From Vandiemenella viatica (Eukaryota; Arthropoda; Insecta; Orthoptera; Morabidae), in NCBI GenBank assembly GCA_031002005.1, contig JARYHS010008074.1, positions 8,998,924 through 9,062,923 of the forward strand: 64,000 nt of DNA, in the 5' to 3' direction. Position numbers and translations under genes: made by a program. Shown here one piece after another: positions 1 to 11,717 of the stretch. Each line of letters starts with the position of its first letter. Position 1 is the stretch's first letter. The notes below the pieces were generated by a model. The model ran no database searches. It had not been told where the DNA came from and saw only the letters and a program-made list of their open reading frames with translations.

Positions 1-864
1 GGTTGAAATATTGTAATAATAAATTTCTAAAGCTGCAACCAGTGAATAGTAGCAGAAATTAACGGAAGCAGTACAAACTATATCGGGAACTCATGCTATA
101 CTGCTCATTCTATATTGTTTAAATGCATTTTCTTCTAGTGTACAGTCAGCATGTTACACTTTTTAACCCTCGATTTCTCAAACACGAAGACCACACTAAG
201 GGTAGTTTTTGCATGTGGTTGGAATATTCAGACAAACAGATTTATAGCTCTATATTCAAATTCTAATTTATAGGGAGATCAATTGACATGACCAAGCCTC
301 TTACAATACAGACAGCGACTGTTTTGGTAGAATTTGGATCATTGTTTTGAATTAGAGTTAGTGCAAATATGTAGACACCATGTATTTGGTACAATAAGTT
401 CTTACCGTAGATAATGTTTTAAAGTGCATCTCATTTGTGGCTTACACTGTGATTCCCGTAGATAAACACCACAGAAAATAATGATTTTGATTAATAATGT
501 TCTGAATTCTTTCTTGATGAAAGTAACAGCTTTCCTTCATCATAAGTTTATAATTTCGTTGTTGCCTAAGATTTCTCTTGATTTTATAACCACAGGCATA
601 TTTAGAAACAAGTTAGGTATTATCTGGTATAATTTATAACTTGACATTTCTTTAATAAACCGTAGTAGCATACTGTCTTGTATTGAGATTTTTCAAGTGC
701 TGCGGCATCAGGAAGATCAGCCAGCCAGCCAGCCAGCCATCATCTGTCTTGGCCTGAGCCAATGTAGGTGCTAAGTTCCAAGACCTTAATGTCCTCTGAC
801 TTATTTCTGTCTAGGGTTTTGCGAAATGGCTGTCTTAGTCTAGTCATGTCTTAGTTACTGTCGT
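1..864. other. Unassigned AT-rich DNA
   Basis: No reading frame or transposon end is recognisable here. The only structure seen is a short CCAG tandem run at about 717-739 and a TG dinucleotide run at 865-887 that abuts the 3' end of the neighbouring LINE. Confidence 0.5.
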
Positions 865-888
865 CTGTGTGTGTGTGTGTGTGTGTGC

Positions 889-1907
889 TGTTTTTTTTTG
901 TTTTTTTTTTTTTTTTTTTTTTTTTTTAGTATTTGTAGTTGCTTGTCAGCGTTAGTTTTAGGTCTGTTGTAGTTATCGGCATATGGTGTTTCTTGTCCTA
1001 GGTTTTTTATTAATTGGTGGGACGAAGCTTGAGATTTGTTATAAAATTTTTCGGATTTGTCTTTAATATAGTCCGTCATTTCTTGTATGCCTAAATCATG
1101 ATGAATTTGTGCGTTTGTGATGTACCGGGGGGCGTCTGTTATGAGTCTTAGATATCTATTATGGATGGTTTGAATTTTTTTAGGTTGCCAGTCTGTTGCC
1201 ATGCTATCTACTTCCGAACCATATAGTAGCGCTGGCCGGATTACTGACTTATAAATTTGCATTTTTGTCTTTCTTTGGAGGCCGTTTCCTTTGAGGAGGG
1301 GGTAGAGTTTGGTGAGTTTGGCGGTATTGCATAAGTTTTGGATGTATTTGCTCCAAGTCAGTTTTTTGTCCATTTTAATTCCTAAATAAGTGACTGCGTC
1401 TCGCCACGGGAGGTCTTTGCCGTCGATTGACACATGTTTGTCGGGAAGAGATCTTTTTGTGGTGAACATGATCGCTTGGGATTTGTCAGCATTGTTTTTA
1501 ATTTTCCATTTGTTGCACCAGCGTGTTATAAGCTCTAGGTGTTGTGTGAGCTTCCGTGCGATGAATTTTTGGCTGCGGCAGGATCGGTAGACCATCGTGT
1601 CATCGGCATAAAGGCCTAATTCTCCGCCTGGTTGGTGGGGAATGTCATTTGTATAGAATGTGTATAATATTGGAGCTATGACCGAACCTGGGGGTACGCC
1701 TGCTTCAATTGATTTGAACTAGCTTGCAGCTCCTTCCACCACGACATAGAACTTCCTGCCCCGGAGGAAACTGTTGATCATTTTTAGTAGATGACCAGGA
1801 CAACCATATGCATGTAGTTTAAATATGAGCCTTTCAGTGCGAATAAAGCAATAGATATGCGCCACTGTTCGTACCTTGTTGGTCCGAGAGTTCAGAAGAA
1901 AGTACAC
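889..1907 (-). mobile_element. 5'-truncated Jockey-like LINE (RT C-terminal half)
   Basis: Non-LTR retrotransposon fragment encoding the C-terminal half of a reverse transcriptase that would copy its own RNA at a nicked target. Read on the minus strand, the upper part (1719-1907) carries the RT segment just before the GVPPGSV box. An in-frame stop at 1719-1721 interrupts it. The frame then runs through GVPPGSV and the catalytic box YADD (about 1600-1615) into the long frame 855-1595, which holds the thumb region, including YLGIKMDKKLTWS and the RPALLYGSEV motif typical of Jockey-group elements. The 3' end is marked by a poly-A tail, seen as a T run at 890-927. Endonuclease, ORF1 and the N-terminal RT are missing, so this is a dead copy. 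The Jockey assignment rests on motif style and could shift to a neighbouring clade. Confidence 0.85.
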
Positions 1908-3319
1908 TAGGACAGTGTGTTATTGGCAGCACTCACAGTGCTTTCCTCTGTGATTAGTGTTAAACGTGGAATATAAGCCACCAAGTGCTTACAGTGTATT
2001 TCACACACGCAAAGAAAGGTAAACACCTAGATATGAGAAAATACTGCCAAGGATCCTGCGGACCTCTCTTTCAGAAAACAGGTGTTATGGCACGGAGCTA
2101 ACTGGCTTTGTAAATCATAAAATATATTTCGTAAAGCTGAATGAATGGACTAATAGAAACTTACAATGTACAGATATATAAGAAACAACTTCTAAACATA
2201 AACAAATATTAAGATTTACCTTAAAATAATTGTCGAATACCAATTGTTCTTGTTTGAATTATGCTACTACTTTCTTACAATGTGAGATTATTAAATTCCT
2301 TAGCGTTCTATTACGCTAAGAAACAAAATATATTTATGCATATTCCGATACAGTCTTTAAAAAAATCAGTTTTCAACTGCGGATGACAATCATCCACGTT
2401 GTTACAATAAGGGGAGTACTGAAGTACTTAGTCAGCCGTGTAGGAACGTACATCAGTTGACGTAAGTATTGCTGCCTAAAAACTATTACTTTGGAATTCC
2501 TATCCAGATCTGCAGGCTAGTACAGACAAGGTACAAACAAGGATTTCTTAAAAATTGGCGTGTGTCGTAAGCAGTGAAATTACCTTGAGCTTATCAAACA
2601 CGCGGTTAGCTATAAAATATAGGATTAACTGAATCGCGTGACACGGAAAGCCAATACGCCAAAAAGAGGTAGTAGACATTACACATCCAACTTTTCTCTC
2701 TAAAGTGTCATTGTTATTCTAACCGACAAAATGTGACTTTTTCTAATCTATACTCATCACTTGACATAACTTCTAATTTCTGAAGTAACTTTCAAAGATG
2801 ATACCCTTCGCTATTGTGCCACCATCCGTGGCTGTCCTAGTTGCAGCTTATGTTTACGTCTCTATCTATAAAAATGAGAAAGTTTGGATGTGTGTTTGGA
2901 TGTACTTCTGGAATCAATCACGTCTTAAAAATTCATTTAAATGAAATTTGGCATGAAGTCAGTATATTGTGTGTTAAGTGACATAGGATAGATATTATCC
3001 CGCAAAAACGCATAGTTCTTTTAGAAATTGCCATAATATCAATTCGCAAACAACAAAGAGTTTCCTACTTCGTAGGTAGCCGTGACACGTTTACTCTTTG
3101 CTTTTTACGTAAATCGCAAACACTACTTTTCAGAAATAAAAGCAAAAACCTTCTTACATATGCAAGTTTATGTTTATTTCAACAGCCATAAAACCGACGC
3201 ACTTGACAAATAATAGTTTGGAAGCAGGAAATATAAATCTGTACTAAACCTTAAATTTTTTAAAAAAAGGTAGGTACCGTTGTAAAGTTGGCAAAGAGAT
3301 GTTTTCATTTGCGTACATA
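1908..3319. other. Unassigned DNA with a possible Helitron-like stretch
   Basis: No coding region seen. At about 2862-3060 the sequence (ATAAAAATGAGAAAGTTTGG, then a GAAATTTGGCATG segment and a later cccgcaaaa) has the look of a non-autonomous repeat common in arthropod genomes that I associate with Helitron-like elements. That association is from memory and weak. The rest shows nothing recognisable. Confidence 0.3.
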
Positions 3320-3739
3320 AAATAGTATGACATATCGCAAGGGATTGATTGACACATTAGAGAAAGTACAGAGAAGAGCCGCTCGATTCGTGACTGCTAG
3401 TTACAGTCCTTACGTAAGTGTCACAGAGCTGATTCGTGGGTTGGGCTGGGATTGTTTGGCGGAGAGACGACGTCGTTTTCGTTTGAATTTGCTGGAGAAT
3501 ATGCGAAAATCTTTAAGTTACGAGTGCGACGAAATACTTATTCCGCCAACCTATTTAGGTCGCAATGACAGGAGGGATAAAATTAGAGAAATAAGATGCC
3601 GTACTGATTCATTTATGTATTCCTTCTTTTCTCGATCTGTTCGGGATGGAATGCGCAGAATTAGGATTGGTGCTTAGCACCCTCTGCCACCCACAGTATT
3701 TGTGATTTGCAGAGTATAGATGTAGATGTAGATGTAGAT
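3320..3739 (+). mobile_element. LINE 3' end with (GTAGAT)n tail
   Basis: The frame at 3327-3677 encodes the extreme C-terminus of a non-LTR reverse transcriptase. It opens with LEKVQRRAARFVTASY, the hallmark of the CR1/Jockey-group C-terminal region, and ends in an Arg-rich segment at a natural stop (3675-3677). About 40 bases later the element finishes in tandem GTAGAT units (3715-3739) instead of poly-A, the kind of short microsatellite 3' end used by several LINE clades. It is heavily 5'-truncated, with no catalytic RT motifs left. The C-terminus differs from LINE-A elsewhere in the window, so it represents another family. Confidence 0.75.
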
Positions 3740-4028
3740 CACAAGTATTTATTCCAATATGTTTGCAAAGGTTATTTTCTTATACATTTTTCATAATTTT
3801 TAACAAAAGTTTACGCCATTTTGATAAAATAATTTCCGTATGTCGGGAATACTGGAATTTGGAAAAAAAATTAATATATATTCTTCACAAATGATCTGAA
3901 AATATTAAACACACATTTAAAAATAAATACAAATGTTTTTGATCATAGTCGTAGTTTAATACATAATTTTTAAAGTTATAAATATAAAGCCTTACACTTT
4001 AAGCCTTTATTTGTCAGCTCATAGTTTT

Positions 4029-4052
4029 CTCTCTCTCTCTCTCTCTCTCTCT
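4029..4052. repeat. (CT)12 microsatellite
   Basis: Twelve uninterrupted CT units. The overlapping reading frame at 4011-4256 is a by-product of this repeat and is not a gene. Confidence 0.95.
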
Positions 4053-4183
4053 TTTGATAACGGATTCTGGGGCAGCCGATCATATTCATCCAGGGCGCAA
4101 GGTGTAAGTGTAATAAGAAATCATCTCATCCTTGTCAATATTGGAATTGACTTTATTATTCTTAATGCAAATATTGGGATTTT

Positions 4184-4510
4184 GGTTGAATATTCAGACT
4201 CAAAGACATTAATTTATTCATCGAGACAATTTGGAAGGTACGGGCTGCAGTGTTAGCAGAGCTTGTTTGTTCATCAAACTGCTGATATGAGTAAGAAATG
4301 TCGGTCACTGACGTAAATACAAGTCTTCCTCAGAACCTAGGACCAACACTCGTTCTCGTTATAGCGGCAGTCGTGAGTTTAGTAATATCTTCAACCGCTC
4401 TGCCAACTTGGCTCGGAACTCGTCCATGTCACGCACTGTCTGTATTATGCAATTGTTAGTAACCTAATACACAAGGTTACATGTCTTCGCTCCGTTGCTA
4501 CAATTAGTTG
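4184..4510 (+). repeat. Dispersed repeat, copy A (uninterrupted)
   Basis: This stretch is paralogous to 15607-18010. Shared landmarks in the same order include ATTCAGACTC, CATCGAGACAA, TTGATCAAACTGCT-like sequence, GATCACTGAC-like sequence, CGACCAACACTCG and TGTCTGTATTATGCAA. Copy A has none of the insertions found in copy B, so it serves as the empty-site reference for the hAT-type element and the SINE there. The repeat's own class is unknown and I see no coding capacity in it. Confidence 0.7.
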
Positions 4511-4679
4511 TCATCTCCAATTGCACCTGCTATCATCTTGAAAAGTACTAATTATTGTAATCAACGGCTATACACCGGAAACAGCACGGTGTCAGCCTGA
4601 CCCAACACTAACATTAGATAGCCCTCAAGAAAAGAAGCATCAATATATAATAACTCCGTGTAGTCGTAATGACCTGGAG

Positions 4680-4940
4680 ATAGGGTTTTTATTGGCTGCG
4701 CATTCCGCCCCTATCGTAGCCGCCTTAACCTAACCCGACAATCCTGCCGGGTACAGGGGACCGACCTACAGTTTAACGTTGAATCCGAACCACGGAAGCG
4801 TTCTGGTGTACTTCGCTGTGGCAGAGGCGAAGGTCGGGTTAAGCGCCTTTGAAAATCCCCGCCGAGACAGGGATTCGAACCGGTGACCTTCCGATCTTCA
4901 GTCAGACACCTTAACCACTGAGCCACAAGACCGCTCAGCA
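4680..4940 (-). mobile_element. tRNA-derived SINE
   Basis: On the minus strand the head carries RNA polymerase III promoter boxes in tRNA spacing: an A box TGGCTCAGTGG at about 4913-4923 and a B box GGTTCGAATCC at about 4872-4882. The tRNA-like part is followed by an unrelated body that contains the segment CGTTAAACTGTAGGTC, which reappears at about 26225. SINEs of this kind encode no protein and rely on LINE machinery. The 3' boundary is uncertain because no clear tail or target duplication is visible. A tRNA pseudogene alone would not explain the body. Confidence 0.75.
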
Positions 4941-6864
4941 TCAAGATGATAGGTTAGATTCGATCGTTGCACAATACAGAATGCGGAGAGAATAGTTAAA
5001 AAGGCCTCCAGTTTAGTCAACTAAACACCCGCAGCCATACCCAATCATTGATCAAACCGTTCGGTGCTCCTACACTTAGTATCAGAAGCGGGATATGATC
5101 ACGCTACTACGATCAAAAGATGGGATATGAACCCAGGACTCCGTAAGCGCGTGGACTGAAGAGTGGATGTTAGAAGGCAAGAAAGCAGGGTTTTAGGGAA
5201 CGGGTTTGGCGGCAGCTGGTGAGGTAAAAAGCTGTCAACAGTCTGCAAATCTCAGTAAAAAAATATAGAACTTGGAGAACAGTAAAAAATCGGTTTGTCT
5301 GATGGCTTCCAGGAACCACAGTAGGCTCCGTGTGCTGACCAGGCGGTGTCCGGTGTCTCGCAACGTCCACCGAGTGCAGCTGCTTCGATTGCGTCACAAG
5401 TCGTTACAACAGGCGCAGATTCCAGCCTCAGAAACAGCGAATTGACGAGCATTATAGTCACGCAGCACATGGCAATAAATGTGGAATCTGAAATAACATA
5501 CTTGTTGACAGTTATTGAACGCCGAAAATTTTCTGAGTAAAATTATGTAAAAACTCTGAAAATTAATAAAATGAATAATGCAAGATCTAGTAGTTGGCTT
5601 TACTTAGACGATGGTTTTACAAGTTTGATAGCATTGTATTAAAAATTTCAGTACTTATGTTTTATTTCAAAATTAGTAATCCGAACAAAAAAATGTACAT
5701 TTGGCATAATAAAAGTTCTACAATTGTGAACTATAAAAGGGGCAAACTCAAAGCTAACTGGCGGATAGGAAAACTAGAAAAAAAGCATACATTTCTGCCT
5801 GTGCATGTTTAAAAATCGTAAAATTACTATTTTAAAACATTAAATAATTCGTCGTGGAAGTTAGACGGAGTCGTTTTTGTCACCCAAAAATTAATCATGT
5901 TTCGTGATAACTCGTTATTGCCAAATATGATTTAACGTGCAGTTTTCGAAACAGAGCAAAGGAACATAAGATGTTCAAATAATGTGCTGTTTAATGGTAA
6001 CTACCTGCGCAATCGAACAAGATCTAAGTGGTTTGAAATAACAGTGCTAAAATAAGTGTTCTGATGACAATTATTGTGAGTTATTATAACATCGGTTTAA
6101 CTGAAATGTGAATAGTGCAAAATATGAGTAAACTCAGAATCAAGATAAAAATAAGCGTAAATAAAGGAAATATGGAATAGTGTTGTGGTACTGTGTTAAT
6201 TTTATAGTATATCGCAGAGAAGCGATCGTTACAAATTGTGTAATGCGCGTGATTTATTGATTACCAAGTAATTTTAAGCTGGTTTTTTTTAACGTTAATA
6301 TTCAGAGGAAAGATACTCGTTTATCACAGCTATTACTATAGTCAATAAGCCCATTCCGAGGGTCTTTCAACTGAGATTAATGATTTGGTAAAATATCGCG
6401 TAAGTTAACGATTTAGCAAGAACCGGTAGCGTTCAAGAAAGTATATTTTTCTTCGAGTGCTTGCTTTGCGGTTCCACAGACAAAAAACACGCCCAGACAC
6501 AGGGGTTGACAACCCTCAAACATGCCCAGGCACAGGAGATGGCCACCCTCAAACAACATTTCGGGTATAACAGTCTCTTTATTACTTCAGTCCTTGCGAG
6601 ATATATCTACGAAATGATCAAGCATCGAACAATGAATGGTGTGACAGCTAGACGCGATACGAACTAATGAGGTTCATTATCTTTGCCTATAGGCAGCTGT
6701 GTAGCGTATGAGAACATCAAAAGAATAATTCACGCGTAATTTACGCTGCATTTGTTTGTCATTTAACCATCTGGTAAGGTAGACTCAGTCCTAAAGAAGA
6801 ATCACCCTGTAAAATGCTAAAGTATACAAGCAATGTTTAAAACGTAAAAAGTTAAAATGCGCAT
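4941..6864. other. Unassigned DNA
   Basis: Several short open frames exist (for example 5170-5540, both strands) but none shows a recognisable domain, and the opposing frames overlap, as expected by chance. The stretch 6480-6560 holds an imperfect direct repeat of CCCTCAAACA-type units. Nothing else is supported. Confidence 0.4.
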
Positions 6865-6951
6865 GACTAAAACGATGCATGTAAATATTTAATTTAATTT
6901 ATTTTAATTGCAATGGAATTAAATTAAATATTTACATGCATCGTTTTAGTC
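6865..6951. repeat. Perfect 35-bp inverted repeat (hairpin)
   Basis: Left arm 6865-6899 and right arm 6917-6951 are exact reverse complements over all 35 bases, separated by a 17-base spacer. The arms begin GACTAAAACGATGCATG and end CATGCATCGTTTTAGTC. No coding potential. This could be a very short foldback element, a cruciform-forming site or a sequencing/assembly foldback. Confidence 0.95.
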
Positions 6952-7074
6952 AGTCGCATATATACCAGAGCAAGCACGAAGATTTGATAAGGAAATAGCT
7001 CGTATGAAAATAAAAGAAGAAAATAAGAATTAAAATCACACTAAATAGGACATCTAATTCGTGAAAGCGTGTCT

Positions 7075-7077
<3 letters not shown>

Positions 7078-7126
<49 letters not shown>

Positions 7127-7139
7127 ATAATAATAATAG
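7078..7139. repeat. Poly-A run followed by (TAA)n
   Basis: About 47 consecutive A residues followed by TAA units. It could be the tail of a decayed retroposon on the plus strand, but no body is recognisable upstream. Confidence 0.9.
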
Positions 7140-8660
7140 AAAAGTGTTTAAGTTAAAAATATCATAATTACTCCTGAATGATATACTATTTAAGTTGAAT
7201 CAGTTTGTTAAAGCACGCGATACCATAAAGTCTATTACAAACTTCTTGGAGGTATTGCATAATTGAACTTTTGATTTTACAGAATTTCCTCCTTTTTTTT
7301 TAACTATAGTTCCCCTCTCCTGCAATTCTGAGTAGTAAATTTCTTTTCACTGAAGTTTCCAGATCAAGATGTTTAAGAAAGCAAATGAATATATTTTGAG
7401 TGCACTAAATAGGGAAAGTGGATGCAAAATGATCTAATACTAGCTAAAAGCACGGGTTTGTGGTGGCTTGCCAAGTTTTGCTGTAAGAAGTAATGTATAC
7501 AGTTAAAGAAATTAAATAATAATCAAAAGAATTTTAATATTTAAACATCACGAACTGCCATCAAAATACGTGTTTTTAGTTTGTTGACAAAAATAATACG
7601 ACGTAATTTTTTAGTATTTAAAAGATTAGTTTATTTAATTTGTTTTTAATCAGATACAAAATTTCTCATTCGAGTTTCCTCCAGTTTTAAATATTTCAAA
7701 ATACTTGTATTTTTAAAATTACTAATTCCGTCATAAGAAAATCTTGTATTTAAAGCGAGGCTTTCTAACGTTTTTACTCTCGATTACGCAACATATGTTA
7801 AACCGATTTTTCTCCAATATCTACAACAAATTTATCCAAACCTTGAGCTTTATTATTTTGATTGCGAAAGCAAACTGCAATTGATATTGTTTTATTAAAC
7901 AAGTGATATTCCCTCTTTTATAAAACTTAGTTGTCGGTGGAATCGGAACACAACCACAATTTTCGTAAGTTGAATGAAAGTAATTTTCAAAACGAACCAT
8001 TATTACTCGTTGCATTTGATCGGTGGGACTTCGAATTCACTGAGGATTAATTCTGGTACAGTGAAGTAATAAAATAAGTGCTACAGTAGTTTCACTTGTT
8101 TCATAGGTGCTTATAATTTAAAAAGCTGCAACAACGGAATAAAAATTAAATAAGGAAATGAGGTGCGTGGGGCAGAATGGGTGTCATGAAGAGATGACGG
8201 ATGCAGATGACGACGAATGTCGTTAAAAACGGCAGAAATATGCACGGATTATCATTGGCAACATTGATTTCTCGACGGAATGTGACAACGTATCGCAGCA
8301 GGTTATTCCTTGAAGATATTTTATGGAGAAATAATATATATATTAGGAATTAAATAAAATTAGAGTAAATTAAAATTCAATGATGAAATCACTTGACAAT
8401 AGGAAGACAGTGACATTTTTACCGGATCCTAGTCAGACAAAATACTTATAACCTTGGTAATTAATAAATCTCATGAAACAACGTTAAGGCAATAAGTATA
8501 GAGTTTAATGGTTGGCTTCACAAGCCAACCGGACAAGCTATGGTATATTGGTAGCAACTTGTATAAAAGGTAAACTGGTCGGAAGAACAAGGGTAACTTG
8601 ATTCGGTGAGGTACAATAAGTGAAACTGGAACTGTAAAAGCATGTAGTAAGTGTTCACAA
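7140..8660. other. Unassigned AT-rich DNA
   Basis: Long A/T-rich stretch with scattered stops in all frames. The short frames at 7821-8015 and 8471-8736 lack recognisable features. Nothing supported. Confidence 0.45.
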
Positions 8661-9036
8661 GGGGGCATCCATAAATTACGTGAGGTGTAATAGGGGAGGG
8701 GGGGGGGTCCGGCGAAATCTCACCAGATCTCACCAAGGGGGAGGGGGGGTCTACGGAAATCTCACGTGAGATTTTGCAAAAAATTTGGGGAGAAAGTAGA
8801 GGAAAAAAAAAAAAAAAAGTCTACAATTTGCGGCGAAGTCGATTTTAGGAGGGTATTTCGTGAAAAAAAGTTAGGGTGTGACCTAAAAAAAAGTTTCGAG
8901 GGCGAATTCTAGGGGGGGTTCTCACGGACCAGATCTCACCAGAAGGGGGGGGGGTCCGGCTACATCTCACGAAATCTCACCAGGGGGGGGTCCAGAAATC
9001 CGGAAAAACACCTCACGTAATTTGTGGATGCCCCCC
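8661..9036 (+). mobile_element. MITE with 3-bp target duplication, copy 1
   Basis: Non-coding DNA element bounded by terminal inverted repeats of roughly 27 bp: GGGGGCATCCATAAATTACG on the left and its near complement, ending in GTGGATGCCCCC, on the right. The bases CAA flank it on both sides (8658-8660, and just after the terminal C run near 9036), consistent with a 3-bp target-site duplication. The interior contains repeated TCTCACCAG/TCTCACG motifs and long G runs on the plus strand. No transposase is present, so movement would need an autonomous partner. A 3-bp duplication fits Harbinger-type or CACTA-type elements, but I cannot assign the superfamily. Confidence 0.8.
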
Positions 9037-9892
9037 AAGGAAAGCGCTGTGAAAAATAACATCGCTTCCCCGAGGAAAACCCATGAAACTAAGAAAAACC
9101 CCATATAAAAATTATAAATCAATAGCATAAAGGAATTAGGAACTACGTCAAATTTATTGAGATATTTTTATATACTGTGAGACAAAAATAACTTCTTATA
9201 TATATATATATATATATCAAATGAATATCTCATGCTTCCGGTGAAATTTGGTATAGATAAGAACAATTAAATTGGTTTCTTCCTCATTAAAACTAATAAA
9301 AGTCGGTAATTATTTTAAAAAAAAATTCTTTCAGACCGTTGAAAACACACACGAGTCTCAATCAAAATAAGTCGTTGGAATGAAGTATTAATATTTGCCA
9401 GCAGTTTAGGGTGAAAAAGTAATAAAAAGGGAAGTTAAGAATTTAATTAATTTTTATATATAGCATTAGATGTAGCGGAAAATCTTAAAGCAAAGTATCT
9501 CAATATGTGTACGAAGTTGATTATAGGGTTTTACGCCAGAACTTATCTCCAGTATTTGTCACGTGATGTATAATGTTTCTGCGTTAACTGCTGAAAAGAT
9601 AACTTTAGATTTACTAGTTAATGTACTAGTTTCTATGAACTCAATATGCTATGGTTTTAGTTCTCTTCTATATTCAAGCTAGCAAAGAATTTTTCTTTTG
9701 GCTGGAAATTAACATATCTTATATTAATTACAAATTTTAACAGAATGTCAATAATGTAACTGTAATGATTCAGTTCTGTGATTCTCATGATATTATCTTA
9801 TTGCTATATAACGATGAATGACTTTATAATTAACTTAACACATGTTTTAAATATTTTGGGAACTCTGTCTTACTGTAGAACAGTTGCGGTTA
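9037..9892. other. Unassigned DNA between the two MITEs
   Basis: AT-rich, no coding features. A TA dinucleotide run lies at 9197-9217. Confidence 0.5.
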
Positions 9893-10182
9893 GGGGGCAA
9901 TCCATAAATTACGTGGGGTGTTTTTCCGGACCCCTCCCCCCCTCCCTCTATGGTGAGATCTGGTTGCACCCCCACTTTTCGACGAAATACCCCCCTAGAA
10001 TCGACATTCGCGTGTTTTGTAGACTTTGTAGACCTTTTTCTTAAGCTCTACTGTTCACCTAATATTTCCAAAACCTCACGTGAGATTTCCGTTCACCCCC
10101 CTCCCCCACTCCCCCTTGGTGAGATTTCGCAGGACTTCCCCCCACCTCCCCTATTTCACCTCACGTAATTTATGGACGCCCC
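9893..10182 (-). mobile_element. MITE with 3-bp target duplication, copy 2 (inverted)
   Basis: Same family as the element at 8661-9036: termini read GGGGGCAATCCATAAATTACG and CGTAATTTATGGACGCCCC. It is flanked by TTA on both sides (9890-9892 and 10183-10185). The interior is C-rich on the plus strand where copy 1 is G-rich, so the two copies lie in opposite orientation. The open frames overlapping it are artefacts of the C-rich interior. Confidence 0.8.
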
Positions 10183-10596
10183 TTACCAGCCTAGCGGCTC
10201 CACGCATGAACGCTGAGTGAGGTGTTATCGTATATCACCTGTCATCACCACTTCGCGGCTCCACTAAGTGAGAAGACAATTGAGTGCAACAAAACTTATC
10301 AAAAAATAAATAAAAACTATTTAGTTCTAGTGCTAGTATTCAACAAATATGAGATTTATCTTTTAATTTTTTTTAAGTGTATTCATATATTTCCAGCTTT
10401 TCGATTTAGAATAGTGGTATAATAAATTTAAATGGTTTCCTTAAGTATAAAATCGACGTACCATAATTGTTACAAAGACCTATTTGAATTTCAGAAGACA
10501 AAACCAGCACTTGAATGATAATGCTGCATTTGCAAGATATAAGAACAAATAAAATATAACTAGTCTTGCAATGAACATAAGTAATAATAATAATAA
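10183..10596. other. Unassigned DNA
   Basis: No feature recognised apart from a short TAA run at about 10582-10596 immediately before the RTE-like LINE. The minus-strand frame 10406-10864 is antisense to that LINE's leader and is not considered a gene. Confidence 0.45.
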
Positions 10597-10923
10597 TTGA
10601 TACCAGTGTGGGGTATCTCAACCCGCAACTGGCGCGTCCCCAGGTGGCGGATTGGGGAATGCCCGGCAGATATGCAGGGTAGGTGGGAAATAAAATACCA
10701 CCCCCGGACCAAAATGACAACTGAAATCCATGTTGCGTCTGACTTGGAACAAGCGGCAATATGGTCAGCGTCTGTTCACCAGGAGGTGCGGCTGTAAACA
10801 TGCTCCAGGAACTCACAATCCCTGGTTCTACAATAGCGAAAGCTAGAAAATCAATAATAAGCAAGTATTACTCGTACAAGTAATGACAAAATTACCCCAG
10901 GTGGACGATCCACCCACTCCAAA

Positions 10924-11650
10924 GTGGCAACCAAGCATTCGGATTCTGGGGAGCTTGGACTTATACGAGAGAGCAAGTCGGAGTGCTCTGGTAAACTTTC
11001 GCTAAAAACACACACTTATTTTGGCGCTTTTAACATTCAGACACTCATTCAAGCTGGAAAATTACACAATCTCGTAACAGAACTTAATAAAAAGAAAATC
11101 CAAATCTTCGCGCTGCAAGAAACGGTTTTTACAGATTCGGAACCAATAGATTACAGTATTTACAGAATCTTCAAATGTGGAACAAACAGGAAAATTGGCC
11201 AAGGAGGAGCACTATTAGGCGTGGCCTTTGTTGTAGATAAAAATGTTTTGGAGCCAGTGAAAGAGGTGAATCCAGTCAACAATCGACTTATGACCATGAG
11301 AATAAGACACACCAACAAAAATTATACTTTCATCAATGTACATGCACCAACAAATGGTGACAATAAAATAGACCCCTAAAAAACAGAAAGATTCTGGGAG
11401 AGCTTGAAACAGAGATCGGCAAAATTCCGAAAGATGATGTGAAAATTTTGCTTGGTGACTTCAACGCACAGATTGGCAGGGAACGCAAATACAAGAAGAC
11501 AGCAGCAGATCAACCTGCCCACAAGTTCACCAACAAATATGGCTCACGACTTATTGAGTTATGCCAGCAAAACAACCTCAAAATTATGTCAACCTCACTT
11601 CGAAAAAATCCCCCCAAAATAAAATAAAAAACATGGCGATCATCCATCCA
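10924..11650 (+). pseudogene. RTE-like endonuclease region
   Basis: Encodes an APE-type endonuclease that would nick the target DNA for target-primed reverse transcription. Frame 10924-11379 shows the N-terminal motif FGAFNIQTL, then LQETVF (the catalytic-glutamate motif) and FINVHAPTNG. A stop at 11377-11379 and a frameshift follow. Frame 11439-11627 continues with LLGDFNAQIG, the conserved GDFN motif, and ends at a stop near NPPKIK. The C-terminal SDH motif lies in the broken stretch after 11630 and is degraded (a recognisable IDHVE-like remnant at about 11670). The region is not translatable as one protein. Confidence 0.8.
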
Positions 11651-11717
11651 TCATTTAGGTAAATTTCAGATTGATCATGTTGAAATATCGTATGACTATC
11701 AAAAAGAAATTCACGAT

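Noticed and set aside
4860..4940. A functional tRNA gene
   Set aside because: A and B boxes are present, but the sequence continues into a SINE body and the arms do not form a convincing cloverleaf.
5170..5540. Three overlapping frames on both strands, one with a Cys-rich look
   Set aside because: No recognisable domain, no splice or start context, and mutually exclusive frames. Could be a decayed exon, but nothing supports it.
9778..10168. Proline-rich frames of 72-88 codons
   Set aside because: They are produced by the C-rich interior of MITE copy 2.
10406..10864. 152-codon minus-strand frame
   Set aside because: It is antisense to the leader of the RTE-like LINE and has no motif.
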